Origin: Pseudeuparius sepicola
Taxonomy: Eukaryota > Arthropoda > Insecta > Coleoptera > Anthribidae
DNA: 64,000 nucleotides
Assembly: GCA_963920635.1 (NCBI GenBank)
Contig: OY987299.1
Span: 28,040,901 to 28,104,900 of the forward strand
Direction of reading: 5' to 3'
Under the pieces are notes generated by a model. It was not told the origin of the DNA and did no database searches. It worked only from the letters and a program-made list of their open reading frames with translations. Positions 43,751-55,380 of the stretch are shown piece by piece. Every line of letters starts with the position of its first letter. Within the stretch, counting starts at the first letter, position 1. The position numbers and the translations under genes were made by a program.

Positions 43751-43945
43751 GTTATATCGATGAGGCTTCTTCACAGAGTCCTTCTGTGTCTGTATGCAGC
43801 AATTTGACTTTGTTAGAACCTCAACGAGAACTTGATCAACCAGTCTCGATCGCTCAACCTTTGGATCAACCAAGTACACCCCATCTGTCACAGTCACCTA
43901 TAGGCGATCTCCACAGCATTACCGAATTTTCAGTTGCATCAAAAG
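43751..43945 (+). CDS. P-like transposase exon 3 (linker)
   Basis: Acceptor TTTTTACTAG, donor AAG|GTAATG. It reads YIDEASSQSPSVSVCSNLTL and then a Ser/Pro/Gln-rich stretch ending FSVASK. The phase fits exon 2 (one base carried over completes a Cys codon) and exon 4. Low-complexity linkers between THAP and the catalytic core are usual in this family; no further motif. The upstream hydrophobic run in the same open frame (43684-43750) is intron. Confidence 0.75.
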
Positions 43946-44216
43946 GTAATGATCTATATTCACAAACTGTTATTATAGTATATACACCCAAACTTATATG
44001 GCATCACGCATTATTTGCGATAATTTTTTTTGTCAAAAAAATTATATGTCCTGTAAAGTCAAAAGTGTTTACTAACAAAAACAGTTAAATGTGAAAAACC
44101 CGACAATATAAATTGTAATAAATATTAAGTGATTCCATATTATAAGTTTGGGTGTGTGTACATATATTGTAATTTTTTGTATTACTTATTTTGTTATTGA
44201 ATAATTCTATTTTTAG

Positions 44217-46345
44217 ATGCTAGTCAACAAACTCCTCTTAGTTTGGGTGCACATAGTCTGAGAAAGCATTCATTAAAGTTACAAATAAAAAAACTCCAAA
44301 GAAAGTTGCATTCAAAGTTGGAGCAAGCTGTCGACAGTGCCGACACTGAAATAAATGACGAACAATTTCTTGCCATTTGTGAGAAAAAACTGTCTGCTTC
44401 AATGCTACTATTTGTAAGGCATTATTTAGAAAATTCCAAAAAAGATCCACAGGGATATCGTTACTTGTCAGATATGAAACAATTTTCCTTAACAATTTAT
44501 TTTCTAAGCCCAAATGCTTATAGATTTTTAATGAAACCACTTTATATGCCATCTAAAAGCACTCTTCAAAGAATAACTAGCAAATGGCATATAACTGCAG
44601 GTCTTAACAGTTTCATTTTTGAGGTTATTAAATCAAAAGCTACAAATTTAGAGGGTTCTTCAAAACAGTGCATTCTTTGTATTGACGAAATGTCATTAAA
44701 AAATTTTTTATTTTACAATAGATCTTCCGATACCATTGTTGGCTTTCATAATACATTGAAGGAAAAAAGATATGCTCCTGCCAAATATGTTTTAGCTATT
44801 ATGGCTAGAGCAATATTTGCTAAGTGGAAGCAACCAGTTGCTTATTTCTTTATTGATACTTGTTCAGGGGAGGAATTAAAATTTATTATTTTTGAAGCAA
44901 TAAGGAAACTTAAATCTGTAGGATTACTAGTAAGTGCGTTAGTGTCTGATCAAGGATCAAATTTTGTACAATTTTCAAAATCAGTTGGTATCTCTCCAAA
45001 CTCTTCACATTTTTATGTCGATAGCGAAAAAATATTTTATATTTTTGATGTGCCGCATCTCTTAAAATCAACACGAAATAATTTTTTCAATTACACATTT
45101 GAAGGATGTACAAATAAAACGTATATTGACCAAATTTATAATAAACAAAAGCATAAGCCTTTGGCTCTTCGGCTGTGTCCAAAATTAACAGATGAACACA
45201 TTAATCCGAGTCCTTTTAAAAAACTGAAGGTTAGTTTAGCCGTCCAAGTTTTCAGCGCAACGGTAGCTGCGGCACTTAATTCCTTTATTGAATTCGGACA
45301 ATTCCCCCCTTCGGCAAACGCTACAGTTTCATTTGTAGAAAAAATTGATAAGTTATTTGATATCTTAAATTCCTCAAAAATATCAGGCAGTAAGAAATAC
45401 AATAGACCTTTTATAGGAGCAGATTACCAAGTCCTTTTTTTAAAGGAAATGTTTACATATTTTGAGAATATTAAAATTTTAAAACAAAATATAGAGGTTA
45501 CCAATAAAGTTAAATTTTTGAAAGGGTGGCAAATCACAATAAATTCATTTTTAGGTCTTTGGGAAGAATTTCATTGTTTAGAGTTTAGTTCCTTATACAC
45601 TCGACGCTTAAATCAAGATTGTCTCGAAAATTTTTTCGGCACTATTAGGCAGCAAGGGGGAAATTGCTTGAATCCAACCCCCATCCAATGCGAAAGGGCT
45701 TTCAAAAAATTATTTTGTTTAAATTATTTCCAACACGCGGATGGGGCTAATTGTATTGAGGATTTTGATTCATTATTGTCATATGTAACCACCGAACATA
45801 CACAAATTTACAACAAAGTTGTGGGAAATGCAAGATCTATTTTTTCTGATTTAAGTGCGGTGGCACCAGATTATATTGATTTCGAACTACATGAATCAAA
45901 TAGTATATCATATGTTTGTGGATATTTATTAAGAAAGTGCTTGGAACAACATTCATGTGAAGTTTGTATTAAATATTGTAAACGTCATACATTAGGGGAT
46001 ACTGATTTGTTTACTTATTTTAAAGCATACAAATCAAGTGGTAACGAAACCTTTGGACATTTATTTTCACCTCCTGATAATTTCCTCAATTATATTGAAA
46101 CTCTCGAAGTTAATTTTTGTACCCTCTTTCCAAAGTTTGCTTTAGAAGAAAATGTTGGTGTGAAATTAAAAAATGAGCTGCAAAACATTTCATATCAACA
46201 TCCATGTCCTAGTTTTAATCATGCCTATTTATTATCCCTTTATGTAAGATTTAGAATCTATTCTTCTTTAAAATTTTTAAATCGTGATATTGTTTCTAAT
46301 AAAACTAATAAAAATTATAAACTTCGAAATTTACAACATTTATAA
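44217..46345 (+). CDS. P-like transposase exon 4 (catalytic core to stop)
   Basis: A fully open exon of about 708 codons that catalyses cut-and-paste transposition. Acceptor ATTTTTAG at 44209-44216. Counting from the TTG at 44243, a basic heptad-like helix (LRKHSLKLQIKKLQRKL) fits the dimerisation region. The RNase H-type catalytic acidic triad of P/THAP9 transposases is present: CIDEM (D148), SDQGSN (D236) and QDCLENFFGTIR (E462). Between the last two lies the long insertion that binds GTP in P transposase, including FDVPHLLKSTRNN. The C-terminal YVCGYLLRKC and C-x-x-C cluster (HSCEVCIKYC) match THAP9-like proteins. The predicted full protein is about 861 residues, against 751 for Drosophila P and 903 for human THAP9. 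It ends TAA at 46343-46345. Confidence 0.92.
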
Positions 46346-46512
46346 GTGCTGCCAGGGGTCATTATTTTTAAAAATTAGGCTAAGTTGATAGTGTATAGTG
46401 TGCATGTGCATAATATGTACGTAAGTAGTTTATAATATCTTTTGAATTTATAGGTATTATATTTTATATGCCATATGTGCTATTGTTTTTGAATTTTTTT
46501 ATAGATTTTAGT

Positions 46513-46518
46513 AATAAA
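46513..46518 (+). terminator. Polyadenylation signal AATAAA of the transposase gene
   Basis: First AATAAA downstream of the stop, about 170 nt away. Another lies near 46774. Inference from position. Confidence 0.55.
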
Positions 46519-47094
46519 CATTTTTGATAAATAACGTTTTTTACTACCAGTCATACGAAGGTCAACCAATTTTGCAAATAATAATTGTTATGGATCTATA
46601 TAAAAAACAAATTAATTGCCAAGCTATGAGTTTTGACGCAAGTCGATTGCAATATTGTAATATTTCAACCACCCAAGTCCAATAGTTCACTTGATCCTAA
46701 ATCATAGTTGTTTCTAATTAATATAGGTAAGTATAAAATAATAAAGAGGAAATATTGTGAAATTTCCATGTACAATAAATAAAATGTATTTTTCTCATTA
46801 GTAAAATATTAATATTTATATTTTTTTCATTAGTAAAATATTTACTTAAAATCACTTCTGGAGATCCAAATTTAACTATATCTAATCCCCGAAAAAAACT
46901 TTACTATTCTAAAAATTAATTTTGCTATATAAAACACAAAATTTTCTATAGCCCGGACCTGGCCGTGCAATGGGCAAGTTCTACTCTGTCCAAACTACGG
47001 TGGGCGTGGCCAATGCGCAGATGTCAACGGCGGAGAGTTCATTTCCTATGCGCGTGAGGGGAAATTGGAACCGCGACATCAAAGGCGCCGAAAG

Positions 47095-47126
47095 CAAGTG
47101 CCACTTCTGATTCGTCCTTTTCTGGG
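47095..47126 (-). repeat. P-like element right TIR, 32 bp
   Basis: Perfect inverse of 41509-41540, followed directly by GTGTAGT (47127-47133). Confidence 0.95.
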
Positions 47127-47133
47127 GTGTAGT

Positions 47134-47400
47134 GCCCACGACCAGCCGCCTCAGTCGTAGCACTGTGAAGGGGCAGGCTGGAGTGGGGAGTCGTGGGGAC
47201 TAGAGGAAGGAAAAGGATAGGCATATCTAATCGAGGGACGTTTGTCCTGAATTGAGTCGGGCACTTCGGTCGGATTTCATAAGTATCGTAGCCTCTTAAT
47301 TAAAATGCAATTATCACGGGTGCCTTGTTAGCGCGGCATCCGCGTCACCATAGCAACTAACCAGTTGCTTGACAGATAATCAGAAGTATAGTTTATTTAT
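47134..47400. other. GC-rich flank of the P-like insertion
   Basis: CpG-rich, no repeat partner, no motif-bearing ORF. Probably host sequence into which the adjacent elements inserted. Confidence 0.35.
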
Positions 47401-47446
47401 TATAATAGTTTTTCTTTCGTCGAAGAAAAATTATAATACAAAACTC

Positions 47447-47546
47447 GAGTTGTAAGCTTATTACATACTCGTGGAATTACAGCACTCGCCACTGCGCGGC
47501 TCGTGCGCAACTTTTCCAGTCATACGTAATAAGCTGTTTACAACTC
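47447..47546. repeat. 100-bp foldback
   Basis: GAGTTGTAAGCTTATTAC pairs with GTAATAAGCTGTTTACAACTC. The GC-rich loop includes CGCGGCTCGTGCGC. Confidence 0.6.
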
Positions 47547-47814
47547 TCGCTATGTAATATACTATAAATATGCAGTAACTGTAAGAAGTAGGTACTCTTT
47601 TTTCTTTTACAGGAAAGCCAGACAGAGAACTCCTTGAGTGAGGTGGATGTAAAAATAATATAAGTTAGTGCCTATAATTTTTTTGCCACATCCTATAAAT
47701 TAAATATCCTCTCACCTATAGAAATTTATTTCCTCGTGAAGCGCGTGTTCGTGTGACTTCTGTTTCTGTTCTGTGCCGACTGCTGGCCAGACAACAAACA
47801 ACTAATCCTTCATT

Positions 47815-48420
47815 AATCAAATCAAATCAAAAAGGTTTTTATTAAATTAAGGCCAGTGTGGTACATATAACAATACATAATTACATACACCTAAGCCCCA
47901 AGGGGCTTGTACGTGCGATAATGCTCGATTCTTATAAAAATAAAAAAAACACACTTTCTAGGAACAGAGAGAATACCAAGAATATATAATAGAAAAGAGA
48001 AACCAAACATACATTGAAAACACCATTCAAAGTGAGAAAAACATCAAAATATAAATAACATTTTTCAGTTAATAACCAAAATTGCCACATTAATAAATGT
48101 CAACTAATATGTACCTCCGATATCCGATATTCTCAAAATGGTAAATGTGATAAATCATAACAGAAACTAAAAAAAAAACAGATTAAACAAAATACAATCT
48201 ATTCGCTCCTGTAAGAAATGATCCCGAAGCACTATTTTTATCTAGCATTGTCTAGCGCTTTTGCGCTTGGTTGGTACGAGCTCGGCTAAAGTATGATTGT
48301 TTTAATGGCTTTGACAAATAGTTTGACCCCATACTTCCCAAAAATCTCACCTTGGAATATGCATGACGCAGAAAAGCATTGGCAGCATCCTGTTAGAAGA
48401 GTGTATCAACCAAAATCAGT
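47815..48420 (-). repeat. Probable LINE 3' UTR remnant
   Basis: On the minus strand there is an AATAAA followed by a (TTGAT)n-like tail at 47815-47835, typical of LINE ends. No reverse transcriptase sense was recognised upstream, so the identification rests on the tail alone. Confidence 0.3.
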
Positions 48421-49554
48421 ACTTTTCTTTTTATAAAGTATATTATATACATGTCTTGGTTTGGTTTGGTGTGAAAGTTTACTTTACCCACTTCACACAA
48501 ATATAAATAAATACAAATAAATATAAATACCAAAATAAATCTATAAATAATATAATCATAGGAGACATTTTTGTCTTCATAATTATTGCACTTGCTTACT
48601 GGCTACGTTTATTTAAAATGTATAAAAGACCTTCAAGAATTGGTAACATCTTCTATTGTTATCAACGCTTAGTAACGATCTCAAAAGACGTGCGACGGGA
48701 GTACGCATGCAGCTAGTCTATAGTATATTCACCATGGGTATTAAGGTTAAAACCGGTAACTGTCAATTTTCGTGTAATACGCAGGGCGTCCAATATTTTC
48801 TTTATTCTTTTTATCCGCTAATTTCCATATTAGGCATTCTCCGACTGCAAAAAGCCGAAAGATGGCGGTGCACAACAATTCGTAAATTAGTTGCGGCAAC
48901 GTAACACGGAATTACCGAACCGTTTCCACCGTCACTTCCTCTCTATTTGAATACAAATCTTACCGGCCATTTAATGTGCCAGGGTGTGTCTCTGCCTCGG
49001 CCATCACGCCATCCGTGCCGAGCCGGCCCGCGGCTATTTTTCATTATTAGCCACGGACACGTAATTTTACGCGACTCCTTATTTGAGTGCGTCCCCTAAG
49101 TAAATGACACGAAATATGCCGCAACGAAGTATAAATACTTGTTTAGTAAAGAATATAATACAGCTTCATTTTCAAGATACGGGGCGTTAAATCCATTTAA
49201 TTTTTAATTGGGTTCTGCACGACAAAACCTGAACTAAACTGATTAAAAGACAACTTTGAAGGTTTAACTCAAGACATTAAAATTAGAAAAAATATGTTGA
49301 ACCCTTTTTATAATTTCCAAACAAATAGAGATATTGAAACGAAATATGAAATATAGCCATGTAAACAGTGGAGAACGAACACGGGGTTCAGAAATATTAA
49401 TTCAACAAAAAAGATTATACGGCCCTGTACAAAATAAAGTTCTCAATAAACTTTTAAATACAAAATTTAATTCCGAACAAAAACTCTCTTGGCTTTTTTG
49501 TTATTTGTTACGGTTCCATGTCTAATTTCACTTTTTCGATTAATGCGAGGGCAC
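48421..49554. other. Mixed AT-rich sequence with a CpG-rich patch at 48890-49080
   Basis: No gene seen. Short frames at 48656-48904 and 49334-49525 have no known motif. Confidence 0.35.
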
Positions 49555-49730
49555 ACCTAGGGTTTAGCTCTACGAAAAAAGTTCTGCAATTGATAAAATT
49601 AGCTACGTCCGATATTTCAACTTGTAACTGTACTGTAACCAGAAAAGAGTTTCGTGTTCCGAGAATTTACCGCAGTTCTATTTAGTTAGGGGAGATACTA
49701 AAACAGTGTTATTGTGCGATAAGAAGGAAA
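49555..49730 (+). repeat. Dispersed repeat W, copy 1
   Basis: Diverged direct copy of 51122-51295 (TTTAACTCTACGNAAAAAGT, GTCCGATANTTCAACTTG, TTTAGGGGAGATACT). No TIR found. Confidence 0.65.
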
Positions 49731-51121
49731 CATTGAACAAACTATTTTTTTTTTCAGAACTGTGGTGCAACCAGGAATATGTAATCGACCAAAATTAATT
49801 ATGCCAAACAAACCCCACAACCCCCTAATTCTAATTGGAAAAATACAAGGAATAAAAAGACCTGTAATTTGAGCCCTAAAATTTTAATGGCCCTGTATCT
49901 TGAAAATGAAGCGTTTGTAGACCTATAAATATCGATATGAAATTCCCGCTCCAAAAAAATGGCTCACCCTGTAGAATTAAATAATTAACATAAGGGAAAA
50001 CTCTATATCCAAACCTTATATTTATTTTTATTGAATTTCCCAAATTTGATAGGTACTTATAGGTGCTTTCCAATAATCAATATTGAACTTCCCAGTAATC
50101 AATCCAGTCAGTTCGGAATCACCAACAAAAGTATCCATTGGACTATCCTTAGAAGAAAATCTGACAGATTATATAACCTAACCTATAAATATTTATACTT
50201 TGTTTCGAGTTAAAATCAATAAATTATGAAATGTATGTTGAGGTAAAAATTTTGGTTTTGTTTTTAGTTTTGATTTCAGTTTGTGTTTTTAATAAGCAGC
50301 TAGTCATGCAACGTATAATACAATATTTTTTTACGGCCAAACTATGATCCAAAGCCAATTTTTAACACTTACTTTTTTAATAAATAAAGTTCTGACAAAT
50401 AATAAGTTTTAGTATTTTTCACGTACATGGATGGATCATAAAGAAGAAACAGAGGTTACAAAAAGCTTTTGCCGATACCTGGTGCCCATTTTCTAATCTT
50501 GGCCTATAAAACGTTAATTTCTGGAGTGTTTATTTTACCACGCAAAGTTAGTCTTCAGTCAACTATTTTCTTAACTTTACGGTAAATACTTAAAGTTATT
50601 TATTGCGCGATTTATTCACGAGACTAAGAAGCTTATAAGTATAAGCATAGATTAAAGGAGCAATAGATAATCAAAGCATTGTTGAAACCGTCCGCAAAAA
50701 ATTCGGCTTCACCAACTTTCAAACTTTAATTTTGGAGCGAAAACAAATTAAAACAGATAAATTGTTATATCTTACAATTCTTAGGACTCGATACTAAGTT
50801 GAGGTATAGGTATTTTAATTTAGTTATTAGTTTTTATATAAATTTGTTTGCAAAATATTTGGTGTAGCGTGCGGAAATTTCAACAATGGTTCTGACAATC
50901 TATGTGTACTGTGTAGCCTTGTCTATGGTAGATGGTAATAACGCAAATTTGAGAGTCAATTGCCGGGAACAAAATCAAAATCCGAGGCGCTCACGTGGCC
51001 AACTTGCTATGAAATCTTCCACCCCGATTAAAGTTTTGGTAATATTGTAAATATTTTCAGCGAAATAGCTTTTTTCATTATCTACTTATAGTTTGAAAAC
51101 AAAAAGAAATAATACTACTAT

Positions 51122-51295
51122 TTATCTCGAGTTTAACTCTACGCAAAAAGTTCTGTTATTGATAAGATTACCTATACGTCCGATACTTCAACTTGGGCGA
51201 TAAAAACTCCTGTAACCAGAAAAAGTTTCATGCCCCGAGAATTTATCGCAGTGCTATTTAGGGGAGATACTGAAACATTGTTATTGTCCGATATG
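51122..51295 (+). repeat. Dispersed repeat W, copy 2
   Basis: See 49555-49730. The sequence between the two copies (49731-51121) is AT-rich, with one MITE-like end near 49970 (GGCTCACCCTGTA) and otherwise nothing. Confidence 0.65.
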
Positions 51296-51802
51296 CGATT
51301 TTAATTTTAATTGGTCGACAAAATAAATAGTGACTTCATCAGCCGATCGAAAAATGCAGGTGTTGTTTTATATACATTATAAAATTATCCAGGAGCCGTT
51401 GGAACAGTTAATTCGCGTAAAAAATTACGTGGCATAATTTAAATAGTTAATAATTTTCATCTGTGCCCCCATAACATTAAAATAAATTATATGCGTGATA
51501 CATTAAAACAAAACTATTTTGCGAAATCGTTGCGTACATACAAATCTAATTAAATTTTCAATTGTTTTGTGAAATACGGTTACGGTTATTGCCATTTCCC
51601 GTTTGATGTTATTTTATTGTAAGTGCCAATTGTAACAGCAATAATATATTTGTATTGCGTCCATAAAATGCACCTTACCGGCTTTAAAAACCACTTAGTC
51701 AGTTACAAACTAACAATTTCTCCTCTAATTGACATTTAAATAAATTTAACATGCTTTTAATTTTATCCATATTCATGAGGAATAGCCGATTTAAAAAACA
51801 TA

Positions 51803-52915
51803 CAGGGTGACTCTTTGACCCACAAAAAACGTTAACCAGGGCTAAAGTTAAACCATTCGAGCATACTAATGAAGTTACTAAAAACAATGATAAATTTTAA
51901 AAGTCGGTAAAACTTTTGGGAGCTGCTGAAACGTCTGTATCCAATGCCAAATGTACTTAGCATACATATTCGTACGAAATTATTCCACCACTGTTTGTTC
52001 GAACAATATTTATTACAACATAATAGTAATCAAATCACCATATAAGTGGAAGTCGAGGTGGAAGTATTGTTTCGGCAAAAAAAGTAAAACATTTTTTATT
52101 TCATAAATCGGTTTAAAATGTTCAAAATCGTCAACAATAAAAAAAATGGTATCTGTGTGTTGCCAAGATAACTTTTGAACCATTTAAAATATAGACTTCA
52201 AATTTAATATTCTTAGTTTTACCTACAATATAGAAATGCTTTTGGGCAAAATCAGTTCAAAATACATATTATTTGTACATAATTTGTGACATTATTATAA
52301 CACGGGGGTGGTTGAAAGGGAGTGCAAAAAGGGTAATTTTGAAAATAGCGACTATGTTTTCGGGGTCAAGGAATCCAGTTTTGGCATTATTTTGCAAAAA
52401 CAAAGTAAAGAAAAATGGTTACGAGGGGACGAAAATTTAAAAAAGTGAATACATATGTGATGCCATTGGAATCGATATTTTTAGTTGTGTCTTTTCTTGC
52501 CGGCTTTAATATGTAAGAAGTACATATCTGTTCCATTTCCTGTCGGCTACAATTTAGAGAAATCATTGCAATAACAGTGTAGACCCAACCAAGAGCCAAT
52601 ATTGAGCTTGGCACGATGTGCCAGGCCTTCGTACCTGTCGTTTAAATTGCAATCCAATAATACAAATATATGGGCCGTGTCGTCCCTTAAGTAAAGGTGC
52701 TGGTGCTACGACTTAAGGGCAGACATTTGCCAGCGATAGCAAGGAGCCATTATCGGAGCAGCTATTACATTGATGGCAATCATTGCTGATCTACAAACCA
52801 TCTGATACAAAACACTATAATATGAATATTATAAACTCTACTTCTTTCATTGACTAAAAATTGTCACTGGAAAATACTTAGCCGGAAAATAATTATGTTG
52901 ATGCAAACTAATAAG
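51803..52915. other. AT-rich region beginning with an isolated MITE end
   Basis: TACAGGGTGACTCTTTGACC at 51801 looks like the left end of a TA-type element with no partner found. A local inverted repeat (CCCTTAAGTAAAGG / GACTTAAGGGC) lies near 52685-52725. No gene. Confidence 0.35.
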
Positions 52916-52919
52916 TAAT

Positions 52920-53159
52920 TTGATTTCACTGTTAGTCAACAATTACGAGCTTCTAACTCTGAGCACCCCATGCACATCAGAACTTTATCCTTGGAACGCT
53001 TTCAATCTGACTACTCTAGATGAAATCTCTGAAATCCTGCTGCCCTGGGAAGGCATTATTGGAATTCTTGTCTATGGACGTTGTACCATAAGAATGCAGT
53101 CAATTTGGAAAACCGCCAATATCGAACTCTACGATGCATGGCTTTTAAGCATTAGATAA
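52920..53159 (+). CDS. 79-codon ORF of unknown nature
   Basis: A slightly GC-richer open frame (from TTG) with LYPWNAFNLTTLDEISEILL and WKTANIELYDAWLL, ending TAG 53157-53159. I do not recognise it. It could be an old exon fragment or chance; no splice context or partner supports it. Confidence 0.15.
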   Translation: MISLLVNNYELLTLSTPCTSELYPWNAFNLTTLDEISEILLPWEGIIGILVYGRCTIRMQSIWKTANIELYDAWLLSIR

Positions 53160-53498
53160 TATGTTAATTAAATTAATAACAAGCCCAACTTGTCAACTTG
53201 GGCTTCGCTGAATTTATTATTTAGGTTGAAGTTGATTTTTGAAGGACTTCGTATTGCGATTGAAACAATAAATCTAAACGAAGTTGAAAAAGTTTTGGTA
53301 CGTGCATAGTTCAACATTTGTTTATAAGGATAACTAGAAATATTTCATTTTTTCTATATTTTTAATTTTTGATTGTAATGCCTTAAGGAGTGAAAACATT
53401 TATGTCAGTTTTCCCTTAATTTCGTCGAAAGTTCTTATACCTTTAGGCACAAAATAGTATGTAAGTGGAGGAAATGGGGATATTCGTTATTAATTATA

Positions 53499-54960
53499 CA
53501 GGGTGTTTCAAAAAACAGTGTACAGACATCTAGGGCTAAAAGAATATCGAAAAGTAAGACGAACAGTTTATGTAAAGACGGGTCAAACATACATACCTAA
53601 AAAGATACAGGGGTCAAAATTAAAATTTGATTTTACATTTTCCCAAATGACTAAAAATAACGAATCAAAATATTGGTTCGAAATTTAGTTACTGTGATTT
53701 GTTTTTGGGCGAGGAAATCAAATATTAGCATAGCTATGATGTGATTTGTAGGAGGTGTCACCTTTATACAATGTGTCCACGGATTGAGTTCGCATAAAGG
53801 GTGTAAATAACAGAAAATTCTAGTTAAAATTTGAGCTTCTGGGGATCAGCCCTGCTTGATTTGAAACTAATTTGTGAGATAATTTTACTTTCGAAATATC
53901 ACGTATGCCTTGGAAATTATGAAAAAACTAAATGTAAACATCAGTAAAGTGCCCTTTAAGTTTTACGACAAAACGTTATTAATGAAACTTGGTCGGAATG
54001 AAAAGCTGAACAGGTTTGCGAAATTTCGAAAAGTCTAGACCTACTTTGATTTTCTGTCATTTTTTCCGCGTTTTTTAGAGAAGTGCACTTTGTGTAACTT
54101 TACCATTAAAATGTTATTAAGAAAACTTGTTCATAATGAAAAACTGTATACAGTGTATCTCGGGATGGGGTATCGCACTCTTGTAAAGCTTCTTAAATTT
54201 GATTTTTCGAGAAAAAGTCACTCATAAAAAAATGTCTGCTTGTTCTTAAAATAAGATTGGCATGGAAAAAGTCATTATTTGCAGAGATACTGAAAAAAGT
54301 TATAAAGAAAATTTGTTCAGCGTGGTAAGTTACTTAGGTGTACAAAATTTAAAAGCGTTAGGCATACTTTGATTTTTTGATTTTTTCTAGTTTTTCTTCG
54401 ATTAAATGGTTTTCTTTAAATAGTATGACAAAACTGTATGAACAAAAGTTACCCAGAATGGAAAACTGCGTATGATGACAAAATTTAACAATTCTAGGCC
54501 TACTTTGTATTTTGGGAAATATTTGAGGAAACTCAAAGTAGGTCAGGATTGTCAAAATTTTTTCATCTACATAGTTTCGTACTTTGAGTAACTTTTGTTA
54601 GTACAGTTTTATCATACTATTTACAGAAAACCATTTAATCGAAGAACAACAATCAAAAATAAAAAATCAAAGTAGGCCTAATGCTTTGAAATTTAGTACA
54701 GCTAATTAACGTTTTTTTAATTTTCTGGTCACCCAGTATAAGTAGTGTTAACTTTTTCCATGGCAATCTTATTTTAAGAACAAGCAGACTTTTTTTTATC
54801 AAGAACGACTTTTTCTCGAAAAATCAAATATAAGAAACTTTACAAGAGTGCGGTACCCCATCTGGGAACACACTATATGTGAAAAAATTTAAAAGCTTAG
54901 GTCTACTTTGATTTTTGTGCGTTTTAATTTTTTAGTAGAAAAACTCATTACTCAGAAGTG
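53499..54960. mobile_element. Foldback element with subrepeats, right end missing
   Basis: The left end TACAGGGTGTTTCAAAAAAC lies at 53497. Inverse blocks pair across a centre near 54500: TTGTTCTTAAAATAAGATTG with 54760-54785, and GGGGTATCGCACTCTTGTAA with 54845-54865. The motif CTAGRCCTACTTTGATTTT recurs about five times in both orientations. I found no right terminus. Confidence 0.55.
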
Positions 54961-55149
54961 ATTCATAAACACTTAATTCATTTTCATTGATTTTGGACTT
55001 TTACTATTTTCGCCCGCCAATTACGGGCGCACAGTTTAAAGGTTAAGCAACCGAAGCATTTTGAAGGTGCAGCATGTTCTATCTCTAATTATATGAAATC
55101 TATTGAGATATCATATTATTTTCTTAAAAATCAAAGTCCGACCAGGCAC

Positions 55150-55380
55150 AAAATCATTATAATTCCAGAGGTCCGGCCCGGCGGCGGACACGAGAATGAA
55201 GTAAGGAAATTACAGTAAACACTGGCGGGCGCATAAATAATCGATACGGCCCTGATAAGGGCGGCCGCCCTCGAATATTTTGCATTTATTGCGGCCGTTC
55301 CGGGTAGCGCCGCGCCATTTCGATCCAACCCATGGCAGCCCGCCGGCACAAATACCAACGTTCTGACAATGTAACACTTT
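55150..55380. other. GC-rich island
   Basis: CpG-rich with short overlapping minus-strand frames lacking motifs. No repeat partner. Confidence 0.35.

Larger units (their letters stand above)
41509..47126 (+). mobile_element. P-element-superfamily transposon, nearly intact
   Basis: 5618 bp bounded by perfect 32-bp terminal inverted repeats (41509-41540 and 47095-47126, starting CCCAGAAAAGGACGAATCAG). The flanks are GTGTAGT on both sides. It encodes a four-exon THAP transposase with its own TATA promoter and a downstream AATAAA. The layout matches the canonical P element, which also has four exons and three introns, but the TIR sequence is different. One foldback MITE sits in intron 2. Identical TIRs and a 700-codon intact catalytic exon indicate recent activity. 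Confidence 0.92.

Noticed and set aside
43684..44088. 134-codon ORF with a hydrophobic N-terminus, possible membrane protein
   Set aside because: The hydrophobic start (43684-43750) is intron sequence before a good acceptor and the tail after 43945 follows a good donor. Only the middle is coding, as transposase exon 3.
45136..45402. 88-codon minus-strand ORF
   Set aside because: Opposite-strand shadow of the transposase catalytic exon, with no motif.
42640..46345. Domesticated host THAP9-like gene rather than a transposon
   Set aside because: Perfect flanking TIRs and a direct duplication show it is within a mobile element; domesticated genes normally lose these.
51335..51365. CTGATGA on the minus strand near 51347 as another hammerhead core
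   Set aside because: No GAAA box at the right distance and no pairing stem II.
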